Below, piece by piece: positions 8,312-17,063 of a stretch of DNA of 64,000 nucleotides. Each line of letters begins with the position of its first letter. Position 1 is the first letter of the stretch. Made by a program: the position numbers and the translations under genes. Under the pieces are notes generated by a model, which had not been told where the DNA came from, ran no database searches, and worked only from the letters and a program-made list of their open reading frames with translations. The DNA comes from Halosegnis rubeus (GTDB lineage: Archaea > Halobacteriota > Halobacteria > Halobacteriales > Haloarculaceae), in contig NZ_QJOW01000003.1 in the NCBI RefSeq assembly GCF_009184545.1, positions 263,481 through 327,480 of the forward strand. Reading direction: 5' to 3'.

Positions 8312-9051
8312 GGCGCGGTGTCGATGCCGAGTCGGTCAGTCACCCACAGCCAGAGGATAAGTCCCTGGACGACGAACAGGTTCGTGAAGAAGAAAAACAG
8401 CGCCTCCTCGACCGGGAGCCCGGCGAGCGTCACCCCCGTCGTGTACGTCGGCGACAGCTCCCAGATACCGAGCGTGATGGCGACCATGTCGGCCGCACAC
8501 AGATACACTGTCGGGAGCCCGACACCGATACCGACCGTCTTCACGTGCTCGTACAGATACGGCCAGCCGAACGCCCACTGAATCGCGAGCACCGGGCCGG
8601 CCCACCCGAGCAGCGCGCCCAGATACGTCGTCTGGCCGCCGGCGAGATACAGCCAGATGCCGACGGCGCTAATCGCGACTCCGGCGAGTGCGCCCATCAG
8701 CCGGTTCGCCAGCGACACCGAAAGCGGCCGGTCGGTCGTCTCGACGAACTGATACAGCCACAGCGCCGTAATGAACGGCTGGACGAGGATGAAGAGGAGC
8801 TCCTCGACGGGGATGTTGACGAACCGCGCCAGGACGACCCCCTCGCCGTACGACCAGACGCCCTTCCCGATGAGGAGAATCTCCCACGGAATCGTGTACG
8901 TGAGCGCGATGGCGGCCAAAATGACGATACCGGCCCACTGGACCTGAGCGCGGGGAAGCCGGAGCCGGCGCACCCACACTGACAACAGGAGTATGAACAG
9001 GAACGGCGCCAGAAATACGACGTGAAACCCCAGATACGAGGGAACGGCCAT
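8308..9051 (-). CDS. crtY: Lycopene beta-cyclase (fused CrtYc/CrtYd type)
   Basis: 247-residue membrane protein made of two tandem lycopene cyclase domains of about 100 residues. Each contains the P-x-E-E signature: IPVEELLFILVQPF in the first and LPVEEALFFFFTNLF in the second. It closes both ends of lycopene to make beta-carotene, the substrate of the Blh dioxygenase encoded next, with which it overlaps by 4 bases. Six to seven hydrophobic segments. It starts 51 bases after the bop stop. Confidence 0.94.
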   Translation of the reverse strand: MAVPSYLGFHVVFLAPFLFILLLSVWVRRLRLPRAQVQWAGIVILAAIALTYTIPWEILLIGKGVWSYGEGVVLARFVNIPVEELLFILVQPFITALWLYQFVETTDRPLSVSLANRLMGALAGVAISAVGIWLYLAGGQTTYLGALLGWAGPVLAIQWAFGWPYLYEHVKTVGIGVGLPTVYLCAADMVAITLGIWELSPTYTTGVTLAGLPVEEALFFFFTNLFVVQGLILWLWVTDRLGIDTAP

Positions 9052-9102
9052 ACGGCTGGTCGTCGTGGAAGAAATAAAAAGACGGCTGTCCGCGGTGGCG
9101 CG

Positions 9103-9831
9103 TCAGTCGGCTGCCTGTGCGGACGTGGAAACGTCCTCCAGTGCGTCACGGCTGCGCAGCAGGACGAAGCCGAAGCCGACCTTCGCCGTCACGTCGAGGA
9201 TGGCGAAGGCGATTGTCTCCTGTGTGAGCGACAGTGCGCCGATGGTCGATTCGGTGCCGAGCACCCAGACGACCGGGTACAGCGACCACAACACCAGAAT
9301 CATCGTGCGGAGTCTCGAGAACGTCGCCGCGACGGCGCTGGACTGGCGTGCTGCCTGTCCGCTCAGCGTGCGGACGAGGAAGAACAGCACGGCAATCATG
9401 AAGGCAGTGCTGATTCCCCACCAGAGCATACGGTTCAGCGCGCTGGAGCGCGCGAGTGCACCTGCGAGACCCGTCAGAATCATCGCAACGTCGAGACCGA
9501 CAAGCGTCGCGATGGTGTTGCGGTCTGCACCCGCGAGCAGTGCGATGTCGAGCAGGAGTAGCGGCGTGGTGAACAGCCAGTCAGCGTAGCGTGCCCAGTA
9601 GATGTCGAGCGTCTCACCACCCACCGGCACCTCGATCAGACCATAGCCCGTTGCCATACTGAAGTACGACACGGATGCGATGGCCGTGATGAAGATTGTG
9701 ATGATGTAGAACTCCTGTTTTCGTTCGTTCTTTTCCCCCCAGCCCATCGCGATGAACGCGACAGTGCCGAGTGCCATGAGGGCCGTTCCGACCCACAAGA
9801 TTAGCGACTGCGTATCCGTTGGTTGGACCAT
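9103..9831 (-). CDS. bop: Bacteriorhodopsin, light-driven outward proton pump
   Basis: 242-residue seven-helix opsin. Counting from the Met encoded at 9831, the proton acceptor is D84 (RYADW), the proton donor D95 (LLLLD) and the retinal Schiff-base lysine K217 (LDVTAKVGF), with D213 and release-group glutamates E194 and E205. Asp at both the 85- and 96-equivalent positions marks a proton pump rather than a chloride pump or sensory rhodopsin. An upstream ATG at 9891 would add 20 residues. It is disfavoured because the TATA-like element and an inverted repeat lie between the two ATGs. First gene of bop-crtY-blh-MFS. Confidence 0.97.
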   Translation of the reverse strand: MVQPTDTQSLILWVGTALMALGTVAFIAMGWGEKNERKQEFYIITIFITAIASVSYFSMATGYGLIEVPVGGETLDIYWARYADWLFTTPLLLLDIALLAGADRNTIATLVGLDVAMILTGLAGALARSSALNRMLWWGISTAFMIAVLFFLVRTLSGQAARQSSAVAATFSRLRTMILVLWSLYPVVWVLGTESTIGALSLTQETIAFAILDVTAKVGFGFVLLRSRDALEDVSTSAQAAD

Positions 9832-9856
9832 AATCCACTCGGCAGTAAGACCGGGC

Positions 9857-9885
9857 TGTACATAATAACCATCCAAAAAGGTTAT
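9857..9885 (-). promoter_or_regulatory. Putative bop promoter with inverted-repeat activator site
   Basis: On the minus strand a TATA-like TTATTATG lies about 30 bases before the ATG at 9831. Overlapping and upstream of it is ATAACC-9 bases-GGTTAT (9865-9885), a perfect 6-base inverted repeat. Position just upstream of the TATA box is where the bop activator element of Halobacterium lies. The identity of the binding protein is unknown; no bat gene is in the window. Confidence 0.5.
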
Positions 9886-9988
9886 ATCCATCTACGAATT
9901 CGCTCTGCGAGGCACTGCTCAAACAAGGCCCGACGGCGGCATCTCCCTCCGGGGACGCGTTTAGGTGGTCGTCGCCCCGAGTCGAGGT

Positions 9989-10813
9989 ATGCCGCTCTCG
10001 CTTGACGCCACCCAACTCGACCGCTACTCTAGACACATCATCATGGACGAGATCGGGCCCGCGGGGCAGTCGACGCTGCTCGACTCGCGGGTGCTGTGTG
10101 TCGGCGCGGGCGGACTCGGTTCCCCGATCATCCAGTATCTCGCCGCCGCGGGCGTCGGCACGCTCGGGATTGCCGACGACGACGTCGTGGAGCGGTCGAA
10201 TCTCCAGCGCCAGATTATCCACGCCGACGCCGACGTTGGGGTCTCGAAGGCGGAATCCGCCCGCGGCTACGTCGAGCGACTCAACCCCGACGTGACCGTC
10301 GAACCCCACGAGGTGCGCGTCACCAGCGAGAACATCGAGTCGCTTATCGCTGACTACGACATCGTCGTCGACGGCTCCGACAACTTCGCGACGCGGTATC
10401 TCGTCAACGACGCCTGCACGCTCGCCGGCGTCCCCTTCACCCACGGCGCGATTCTCCGATTCGAGGGACAGGTGACCACTTTCGAGGGCGGAGACGGTCC
10501 CTGCTATCGGTGTCTGTTCCCCGAAGCCCCCGAACCCGGAACGGTCCCGAACTGTGCCGAGGTGGGTGTCCTCGGCGTGCTCCCGGGCGTCGTCGGCTCG
10601 ATTCAGGCGACCGAGACGCTGAAGCTCGCACTCGAGTACGGTGAGACGCTCGACGGTCGCTTACTCTTTTATGACGCCAGCGACACCAGCTTCGACGAGG
10701 TGCCCATCCAGCGCCGGCCGGACTGTCCGGTCTGTGGCGGCCGTATCGACTCCGTCCGCGAGGTAGAGTACACCGACAGCTGTGCGATTCACTCCTCCGA
10801 GACGACTTCGTAG
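9989..10813 (+). CDS. ubaA: SAMP-activating E1-like enzyme (UbaA; MoeB/ThiF family)
   Basis: 274 residues. Adenylates the C-terminal Gly-Gly of ubiquitin-like SAMP proteins for protein conjugation (sampylation) and for sulfur transfer to molybdopterin and tRNA. The Rossmann ATP-binding loop is GAGGLGSP (about residues 39-46). The active-site cysteine is C189 in TVPNCAEVG, close to the residue reported for Haloferax UbaA (C188). Two CxxC zinc pairs are present (C172/C175 in CYRCLF and CPVC near residue 249). It ends over the 3' end of the hypothetical gene on the other strand. Confidence 0.94.
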   Translation: MPLSLDATQLDRYSRHIIMDEIGPAGQSTLLDSRVLCVGAGGLGSPIIQYLAAAGVGTLGIADDDVVERSNLQRQIIHADADVGVSKAESARGYVERLNPDVTVEPHEVRVTSENIESLIADYDIVVDGSDNFATRYLVNDACTLAGVPFTHGAILRFEGQVTTFEGGDGPCYRCLFPEAPEPGTVPNCAEVGVLGVLPGVVGSIQATETLKLALEYGETLDGRLLFYDASDTSFDEVPIQRRPDCPVCGGRIDSVREVEYTDSCAIHSSETTS

Positions 10814-11085
10814 ACACCGTGGAGGTCGGTCTCAGTCACGGTCACGTCGATATCGACACCCTCCTCGCGCGGCTCCTCGCTGATGAGCGTGATGGCCTCG
10901 ATGGCCTCCCGTCGGAAGAACATCTTCACGCGCTCGAACCACGAGGGCGAGCCGCCCTTGCGACAGACGAGCAGATACCTTCCTCCCGCGCGCTCGGTCA
11001 GCTCCGGTTGTAGCTCGTACTCGTTGAACTCGTCGGGCGCGACGACGTGGATGACCTCCGCACGGATCGGGGCTGGCTCGCTCAC
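10789..11085 (-). CDS. Hypothetical protein downstream of the JAMM protease
   Basis: 98 residues, mixed alpha/beta, no signal peptide or membrane span. A basic patch (RKGGSPSWFERVKMFFRREA) follows a beta segment GGRYLLVCR. No family recognised. It starts 24 bases after the JAMM stop, so it is probably the last gene of that operon. Its 3' end overlaps ubaA by 25 bases in convergent orientation. Context links it loosely to sampylation, but nothing in the sequence proves that. Confidence 0.65.
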   Translation of the reverse strand: MSEPAPIRAEVIHVVAPDEFNEYELQPELTERAGGRYLLVCRKGGSPSWFERVKMFFRREAIEAITLISEEPREEGVDIDVTVTETDLHGVYEVVSEE

Positions 11086-11109
11086 ACCCGCTGTATGGTC
11101 CCGAGCTAA

Positions 11110-11496
11110 TTAGTCGAGTCGGACCGACTCGAACCGCTCTCCAGTCCAGCGGTACGCCCCGAGCGACGCGGCCGCCGGCGAGACGATGAGATACACGTAG
11201 CCGTCCCACGTCGCCAGTCGCTCGTCGGTCGCGCTCGGGACCGGTGGGTCACGCGGGTGTGAGTGATAGAAGCCGACGACCGTCTCCCCCCGCGTTTCCA
11301 CTGCATCGAGAATCTCGGCCTGTTCCACGGGGTCGAGTTCGTATCGTCGCCGGGGATCGTCGGCGACGTTCTCCGCCTGCTCGACGCGCGTCACCGTCGC
11401 GGCGTCCGGCCCGGCCAACACGCCGGCCACCTCCTCGGGTCGTCCCTCGCGAGCGTGTGCAAAGAGTGCCCCACGAGCTTCGTCGGTGAGTCGCAT
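11110..11496 (-). CDS. JAMM/MPN+ metalloprotease, desampylase type
   Basis: 128-residue stand-alone JAMM domain. The zinc signature is complete: E22 in EEVAGVLAG, then H78-S-H80-x7-S88-xx-D91 in YHSHPRDPPVPSATD. Haloarchaeal enzymes of this type (HvJAMM1) cleave isopeptide bonds between SAMPs and target proteins. The adjacent ubaA makes the E1 for the same modification, which supports this role. It begins 7 bases after the cobalamin-binding gene and is the fourth gene of a leftward operon. Confidence 0.92.
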   Translation of the reverse strand: MRLTDEARGALFAHAREGRPEEVAGVLAGPDAATVTRVEQAENVADDPRRRYELDPVEQAEILDAVETRGETVVGFYHSHPRDPPVPSATDERLATWDGYVYLIVSPAAASLGAYRWTGERFESVRLD

Positions 11497-11503
11497 CCGA
11501 TGT

Positions 11504-12412
11504 TCAGAGCCGCTCGGCGGCGTCGCCGGCGGGTCGGTCGAACTCGTCGGGGTAGAGACACCAGGCCAGCGCCTCCAGCGACTCCACCAGCCGAGGACCG
11601 GGCCGATTCATCAGGCTGTGGCCGTCGACGGCGTAGACGCGGTCGTCTTGTACCGCGGCCAGGTCGCTCCAGCCGTCGCGCTCAGTCAAGTCGTCCAGGT
11701 TCTCGTGGGTCTGGTCCAACTCGAAGCCACACGGCGCGACGACGACGACCTCGGGGTCGTACTCGCGGACGGTGTCCCACTCCAGCGGGCGGGAGGCGGC
11801 CTCCGGCTCCTGTAACCCGAACTCGCTGCCGAGTCGCTCCACCATCCCCGGTATCCAGTGGCCGGCGACCATCACGGGGTCGGTCCAGTCGAAGACGGCG
11901 ACGCGTTTCGGCTCGCGGTCGGGGACGCGGGACTCGATGGCCGCCACGCGCGACCGGAGTCGGTCGACGAGTTCGTGGGCGCGCTCCTCGCGACCGAGCG
12001 CCTCGCCCACCTGCTCGATGTCGCGATACAGGTCCGCGAGCGAGTGCGGGTCCGTCGTCAGCAGCTCACAGTCGAGCTCGTACTCCTCGATTGCCTCGCG
12101 CACGAGCACCTCGTCGACGGCGCACACGTCACAGATGCCCTGCGAGACGACGATATCCGGCGCGGCCTCCGCGAGCACGTCGCCGCGAATCTCGTAGACG
12201 CCGCCGGACTCGTCGGCCTCCTGCACCTGCGAGTCGATTTCGCCGGCCTCGGCCGTCGGGTCGACCCGCGCCCGGTTGGCGTTCGGCTTTCCGGCCGCTG
12301 CCGGCGGGTGGTCACACTCGTGTGAGGTGGCGACCGGCTCCGCTCCCAGCGCGTAGACGATCTCCGTCGCTGAGGGAAGCAGGGTCGCAACGTGTCGGTC
12401 GCTGCTGCTCAT
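11504..12412 (-). CDS. Cobalamin-binding protein, BtuF-like
   Basis: 302 residues from the ATG at 12412 (MSSSDRH); an in-frame Met at 12469 would add 19 unrelated residues. The type III periplasmic-binding fold starts at VATLLPSATEIVYALGAEPV. Unlike a classical BtuF it has no signal peptide, lipobox or Tat motif, so it should be cytoplasmic unless the start is wrong. It may bind B12 or a related corrinoid. It lies between the hydratase pair and the JAMM gene with short gaps (37 and 7 bases). Confidence 0.82.
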   Translation of the reverse strand: MSSSDRHVATLLPSATEIVYALGAEPVATSHECDHPPAAAGKPNANRARVDPTAEAGEIDSQVQEADESGGVYEIRGDVLAEAAPDIVVSQGICDVCAVDEVLVREAIEEYELDCELLTTDPHSLADLYRDIEQVGEALGREERAHELVDRLRSRVAAIESRVPDREPKRVAVFDWTDPVMVAGHWIPGMVERLGSEFGLQEPEAASRPLEWDTVREYDPEVVVVAPCGFELDQTHENLDDLTERDGWSDLAAVQDDRVYAVDGHSLMNRPGPRLVESLEALAWCLYPDEFDRPAGDAAERL

Positions 12413-12449
12413 ACCTCCCGTAGGTGGGCCGGCGTGTTCGATGTTCCGC

Positions 12450-12851
12450 TTACTGAACCGCGACTGCACTCCCCGTGATGACCGGCTCGTCGTCCTGGTT
12501 CGTCACCGTCACGGACGCCTCGATTCGCGTTTCGTCGTTCCCGTCCTCGATAGCGTCGATTTCGACGGTCGTGGTGAGGGTGTCGCCGGGCCACACCTGC
12601 GCGATGAACCGCGTGTCGAACTCGGCGAGCGCGTGGAGCCCGAACACCTCACGCACCAGCCCGGAGGCGACGCCCGCGGTGAACATTCCCTGTCCGAAGA
12701 CGGAGTCGTAGCCGGCGTCGGTGACGAACGGCTCGTCGTAGTGGATGCGGTTGAAGTCGCCGCTCGCGCCGGCGTACTTCACGAAATCTGCCCGGTCGAC
12801 GGGACCGGTGGTCTCGGTGAACGTGTCGCCGACGGCGTAGGCGGTGCTCAT
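12450..12851 (-). CDS. MaoC-like hydratase, catalytic subunit
   Basis: 133-residue single hotdog domain. The hydratase-2 signature is seen in YAGASGDFNRIHYDEPFV, where Asp (of GDFN) and His (of RIHYDE) are the catalytic pair. It adds or removes water on enoyl-/3-hydroxyacyl-CoA. Its ATG overlaps the stop of the FAS1-type partner by 4 bases, and together they resemble two-subunit HadAB-type hydratases. The natural acyl-CoA is unknown. Confidence 0.9.
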   Translation of the reverse strand: MSTAYAVGDTFTETTGPVDRADFVKYAGASGDFNRIHYDEPFVTDAGYDSVFGQGMFTAGVASGLVREVFGLHALAEFDTRFIAQVWPGDTLTTTVEIDAIEDGNDETRIEASVTVTNQDDEPVITGSAVAVQ

Positions 12852-13342
12852 TCGTCTCCCTCCGAGATGGCCTGTCCCGTCTCTATCGAGGTGCCGGTCG
12901 CGGTGAGCACCAGCTCGCCCGCCTCGTCGGTGAAGGCGGTTTCGAGCACGGCGAAGGTCATCGTCCCGCCTCCTTCGCCTTCGCGCTGGTACACGTCCGT
13001 CAGGGTGGTGTCGCCGGTAAGCGTGTCACCGACGTACAGCGGACGTTCGTACTCGTAGGCCTGCTCGCCGTGGATGACGCGTGCGGGGTCGAAGCCGAGG
13101 TTGAACGCTTCGCCGTCGGGTACGTAGCGAGGGAACTCCGCGGTCCGGGTGAACGTCGGCGGCGCGGGAATCGCCTCGTAGCCGGCCTGCTTGGCGGCGG
13201 CTTCGTCCAGATAGATGTCGGCCGGGTCGTGAATGGCGCGGGCGAACTCCGCGACCTTTCCGCGTTCGATCCCGAGGTCGGTCGCAGTCCGGTGGGTGTC
13301 TCCGACCTGCGCTTTCAGCTCCGCGAGCGGTCTCGATGGCAT
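12848..13342 (-). CDS. FAS1-like dehydratase domain protein, partner of the MaoC hydratase
   Basis: 164 residues of the N-terminal MaoC/FAS1 dehydratase type, a hotdog fold that lacks the catalytic Asp-His pair of the neighbour and usually provides the acyl-binding half (IPAPPTFTRT; VIHGEQAYEYERPLYVGDTL). First gene of the leftward operon hydratase A - hydratase B - cobalamin-binding - JAMM - hypothetical. Coupled by ATGA overlap to the next gene, so equal amounts are expected. Confidence 0.88.
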   Translation of the reverse strand: MPSRPLAELKAQVGDTHRTATDLGIERGKVAEFARAIHDPADIYLDEAAAKQAGYEAIPAPPTFTRTAEFPRYVPDGEAFNLGFDPARVIHGEQAYEYERPLYVGDTLTGDTTLTDVYQREGEGGGTMTFAVLETAFTDEAGELVLTATGTSIETGQAISEGDE

Positions 13343-13502
13343 ACCCGATAGCTTCCGGCCGAGGACAAAAAACTACGCCCGTTAGCTCGGCTGCACGCCG
13401 AGTCCGAGCTTCGGCGTGTCGACTGTCATCGGCTTCACCGACAGAACGCCCCGGCCGCCGTGGCCGCACCCCTGAAGTAGTCGCCACGCCTACGCTCGCA
13501 CA

Positions 13503-15557
13503 ATGAGCGACGCCGAGACCGGGCCCCTGCGTCCGGACCGTCCCGACGCCGAGAAGCCGTTTCGGGTCGACGCCCCGTTCGACCCCGCCGGCGACCAGCC
13601 CGACGCAATCCGAAAGCTCGCCGACGGCTACGAGTCGGGCGCGACCGAGCAGACGCTGCTCGGTGTCACCGGCTCCGGGAAGACGAACACCGTCGCGTGG
13701 ACCATCGAGGAACTCCAACAGCCGACGCTCGTCATCGCCCACAACAAGACCCTCGCCGCCCAACTGTACGAGGAGTTCCGCTCGCTGTTTCCGGACAACG
13801 CCGTCGAGTACTTCGTCTCCTACTACGACTACTACCAGCCCGAGGCGTACGTCGAGTCGACGAACACCTACATCGACAAGGAGCTCTCCATCAACGACGA
13901 AATCGACCGCCTGCGCCACTCGGCCACCCGGTCGCTGCTCACCCGCGATGACGTCATCGTCGTCGCCTCCGTCTCCGCCATCTACGGACTCGGTGACCCG
14001 GGCAACTACACCGAGCTGTCGCTGGAACTCGACCGCGGCCAGCGAATCGACCGCGACGAACTGCTCGCAGAGCTCGTCGACCTGAATTACGAGCGCAACG
14101 ACGTGGACTTCCAACAGGGCACTTTCCGGGTGCGGGGTGACACGGTCGAAATCTTCCCGATGTACGGCCGCTACGCCGTCCGCGTGGAGTTTTGGGGCGA
14201 CGAAATCGACCGGCTCACCAAGGTAGACACCGTCGCCGGCGAAGTCAAGAGCGAGGAGCCGGCCGTGATGATTCACCCCGCGGAACACTACTCCATCCCC
14301 GAGCAGACGCTGGAGGAGGCGACGAGCGAGATAGAGGAGCTGATGGAACAGCGCGTCAACTACTTCGAGCGACAGGGCGACTTGGTCGCGGCCCAGCGCA
14401 TCGAGGAGCGCACCACCTTCGACCTCGAGATGCTCCGGGAGTCGGGCTACTGTTCGGGCATCGAGAACTACTCGCTGCACATGTCCGACCGCGAGAGCGG
14501 GGACCCGCCGTACACGCTTCTCGACTACTTCCCGGACGACTTCCTCACCGTCGTCGACGAGTCCCACCAGACGCTCCCCCAGATTAAGGGCCAGTTCGCG
14601 GGCGACAAGTCCCGGAAGGACTCGCTGGTCGAGAACGGCTTCCGGCTCCCGACCGCGTACGACAATCGACCGCTCACCTTCGAGGAGTTCACCGAGAAGA
14701 CCGACCGCCGGCTCTACGTCTCCGCGACGCCCGGCGACTACGAGCGCGAGCACTCGAGCCAAATCGTCGAACAGATTGTCCGCCCGACCCACCTCGTCGA
14801 CCCGCGAATCGAGGTGACCGAGGCGCAGGGACAGGTCGAGGACCTACTCGGCCGCATCGACGAGCGCATCGAGCGCGGCGAGCGTGCCCTCGTCACGACG
14901 CTCACCAAGCGCATGGCCGAGGACCTCACCGAGTATCTCGAAGAGGCCGGCGTCGACGTGGCGTACATGCACGACGAGACAGACACCCTCGAACGCCACG
15001 AGATCATCCGGGACCTCCGGCTCGGCAACATCGACGTGCTCGTCGGTATCAACCTCCTGCGCGAGGGACTCGACATCCCCGAGGTGAGCCTCGTCGCCAT
15101 CCTCGACGCCGACCAGGAGGGGTTCTTGCGCTCGACGACGACGCTCGTCCAGACGATGGGTCGGGCGGCCAGAAACGAGAACGGGAAGGTCGTCCTGTAC
15201 GCTGACTCGATGACCGACGCGATGCTCGATGCCATCGAGGAGACGGAGCGTCGCCGCCGGATTCAGGAGCGGTACAACGAGGAACACGGCTACACGCCGA
15301 CGACGATCGACAAGGAGGTGGGTGAAACCTCACTCCCCGGCTCGAAGACCGATACCGGCGGCGCGGCGAATCTGGAGGCCGACACCACAGACGAGGCCGA
15401 ACAGCTGGTCGAGTCGCTCGAAGCCCGGATGGACGACGCGGCGGCGAATCTGGAGTTCGAGCTCGCGGCCGACATCCGCGACCGAATCCGGCGACTCGAA
15501 GCCGAGTTCGACCTCGACGTGACCGACGACGGCGTCCCGACGCCCGACGACCTGTAG
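13503..15557 (+). CDS. uvrB: Excinuclease ABC subunit B
   Basis: 684 residues, standard length. DNA helicase-like damage-verification subunit of nucleotide excision repair, acting with UvrA and with UvrC (encoded at 55.7 kb). Walker A is GVTGSGKT (about residues 54-61). The beta-hairpin motif is [15 protein letters not shown], the Walker B-type motif is VVDESH, the RecA2 motif VI is QTMGRAARN, and the C-terminal UVR coiled coil ([11 protein letters not shown]...[19 protein letters not shown]) that contacts UvrC is present. Bacterial-type gene common in haloarchaea. Confidence 0.97.
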   Translation: MSDAETGPLRPDRPDAEKPFRVDAPFDPAGDQPDAIRKLADGYESGATEQTLLGVTGSGKTNTVAWTIEELQQPTLVIAHNKTLAAQLYEEFRSLFPDNAVEYFVSYYDYYQPEAYVESTNTYIDKELSINDEIDRLRHSATRSLLTRDDVIVVASVSAIYGLGDPGNYTELSLELDRGQRIDRDELLAELVDLNYERNDVDFQQGTFRVRGDTVEIFPMYGRYAVRVEFWGDEIDRLTKVDTVAGEVKSEEPAVMIHPAEHYSIPEQTLEEATSEIEELMEQRVNYFERQGDLVAAQRIEERTTFDLEMLRESGYCSGIENYSLHMSDRESGDPPYTLLDYFPDDFLTVVDESHQTLPQIKGQFAGDKSRKDSLVENGFRLPTAYDNRPLTFEEFTEKTDRRLYVSATPGDYEREHSSQIVEQIVRPTHLVDPRIEVTEAQGQVEDLLGRIDERIERGERALVTTLTKRMAEDLTEYLEEAGVDVAYMHDETDTLERHEIIRDLRLGNIDVLVGINLLREGLDIPEVSLVAILDADQEGFLRSTTTLVQTMGRAARNENGKVVLYADSMTDAMLDAIEETERRRRIQERYNEEHGYTPTTIDKEVGETSLPGSKTDTGGAANLEADTTDEAEQLVESLEARMDDAAANLEFELAADIRDRIRRLEAEFDLDVTDDGVPTPDDL

Positions 15558-15559
15558 AA

Positions 15560-15598
15560 CAAGCTAGCTTGTCTTACCACAAACAGCACAACTTTTTT
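15560..15598 (+). terminator. Palindrome and oligo-T after uvrB
   Basis: A perfect 12-base palindrome CAAGCTAGCTTG (15560-15571) lies three bases after the uvrB stop and is followed by T6 (15593-15598). The T run fits archaeal termination; the palindrome may be a protein site or a short stem. Confidence 0.45.
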
Positions 15599-15761
15599 GC
15601 CCTGCTCGCGGTAGGAGTCGGTACGGCCACCCCGACCCGACCGCCGCTTGGTACACGGTGGATGGGCTTCGTGTGGGTCGGCCGGGGCCGTCACTCAACA
15701 TCGTGAGCCGTCGGCTCGCCGAGCCGTCGATTTCATACCGGTCGCTCCCCTCCTCCCGAGT

Positions 15762-16658
15762 GTGCCCGCCGATATCCGTCTCGCCGTCGCGACGAACGCC
15801 GAGACGCTCGCCCGTATCCGCCAGCCGCTCGCCAACCGCGACATCCACGCCGAACACGTCCCCGTCTCCGAGCGCACGCTCCCGCTCGACGGCTCGCTCG
15901 GCGAGTTCGACGCCGGCTTCGTCTTCCCCTCGCGGCTGATGGAGGGAGGTGTCGCCGACGCCATGCTCGACGTGCCGTGGGTGAACAGCCGCGAGGATAT
16001 CCTCCGGTCGCGCAACAAGGCCGGCGCGCTCGCTCGCCTCTCGGCCGCCGACGTTCCCACTCCGAAGTCGGTGCTCGTCTCGAATCCCGTGAACGACGAC
16101 GACCTCGAAGCCGTCTGGGCGCAGTTCGACGCGCCGGTCGTCGTGAAACCGAACTCCACGACTCGCGGGACGGGTATCGCGAAGGTGTCCGATTTCGACT
16201 CCCTGCTCGGCGTGACGGATTATCTCGACCTGGTGCACGACTACCGGGCGACGGGCGACCGCTCGTATCTGATTCAGGAGTATCTCCCCGACGCGCGCGA
16301 CTACCGAGTCATGACCATCGACGGCGAGTACGTCGGCGCGGTCGAGCGCCGGCTGCCCGAGGATGCACTCGCCGAGGGTCAGTGGAAACACAACGTCCAC
16401 CGCGGGGCGGAAGCGACGGGCGTGGACCTCGACCCCGAACTCCGCGAGCTGGCGGAACGCGCGGCTCGGGCGCTTGATATCGATTGGCTCGGCGTCGACG
16501 TTCTCGTCACCGAGGAGGGTGCGGTGGTCAACGAGACGAACGCGCGACCCACGGTGGATACGGCGACGAAGTACGAGTCCGACTTCTACGACCGGCTGGC
16601 GGCGCTGATTCGGCGGCTACTCCAGGCCGATGTCGGCGGAGGTGTCGAGCCGCTCTAA
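15762..16658 (+). CDS. RimK family ATP-grasp ligase
   Basis: 298 residues from the GTG at 15762, which has a TATA-like gatttcat about 30 bases upstream; longer in-frame starts add low-complexity sequence. ATP-grasp enzymes of the RimK/LysX/MptN group join a glutamate or similar amino acid to a carboxylate. Visible are the nucleotide-binding strands (PVVVKPNSTTRGTGI), the YLIQEYLPDARDYRVMTI segment and the metal-binding NETNARPTV near residue 263. The acceptor is unknown: ribosomal protein, coenzyme or amino-group carrier are all possible. It converges on hsp20, overlapping by 42 bases. Confidence 0.85.
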   Translation: MPADIRLAVATNAETLARIRQPLANRDIHAEHVPVSERTLPLDGSLGEFDAGFVFPSRLMEGGVADAMLDVPWVNSREDILRSRNKAGALARLSAADVPTPKSVLVSNPVNDDDLEAVWAQFDAPVVVKPNSTTRGTGIAKVSDFDSLLGVTDYLDLVHDYRATGDRSYLIQEYLPDARDYRVMTIDGEYVGAVERRLPEDALAEGQWKHNVHRGAEATGVDLDPELRELAERAARALDIDWLGVDVLVTEEGAVVNETNARPTVDTATKYESDFYDRLAALIRRLLQADVGGGVEPL

Positions 16659-17006
16659 GCTCACGTCGAGCACGCCGTTGTTGAACGAAGCGCTCGCGGT
16701 GTGTTCGTCCACGCGCGCCGGAAGCTCGAGGCGTTCCTCGTACTCGCGGCGGGGGGTGGTGGCGGCGACGGTGAGCGTCTGGCCGTCACACCGGATGTTG
16801 ATGTCGTCTTTCTCGATGCCGGGCAGGTCGCCGACGACCCGGACGGCGTCTCCCTCCTCGTGAACGGAGAAGTGGGCGTCAGCGCCGAAGCCGGCGTCGT
16901 TCGGCTGCGCGGAGATATCGACGTTTTCGCCCGTCATCTCCTCCATCATGCGCTCGATTTCGCTGAAGATGTCGTCGAATGGGTCGTCGCGGTCGTCTCG
17001 TCGCAT
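16617..17006 (-). CDS. Hsp20/alpha-crystallin small heat shock protein
   Basis: 129 residues from the ATG at 17006. ATP-independent holdase chaperone. The N-terminal arm (DDPFDDIFSEIERMMEEM) is followed by the alpha-crystallin domain with VRVVGDLPGIEKDDINIRC, the YEERLELPARVD strand and the hallmark A-x-x-x-N-G-V-L in SASFNNGVLDV. The C-terminal I-x-I/V motif seems reduced to IGLE. The last 42 bases overlap the ATP-grasp gene on the other strand. Confidence 0.93.
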   Translation of the reverse strand: MRRDDRDDPFDDIFSEIERMMEEMTGENVDISAQPNDAGFGADAHFSVHEEGDAVRVVGDLPGIEKDDINIRCDGQTLTVAATTPRREYEERLELPARVDEHTASASFNNGVLDVSLERLDTSADIGLE

Positions 17007-17063
17007 ACACACTGGTAGGTGAGTTCGGTGGAAAAGCCTTCTGTCCGTGTCAACGAGTGACAA

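Noticed and set aside
13343-13502. Tiny frame on the minus strand ending in KLGLGVQPS in the uvrB upstream region
   Set aside because: Only about 18 residues from a GTG, no neighbours or family to support it; treated as promoter region of uvrB and the hydratase operon.
13026-14792. 588-codon open frame on the minus strand opposite uvrB
   Set aside because: Composition is of a shadow frame and it covers the complete UvrB motifs and the FAS1-like gene; no similarity seen.
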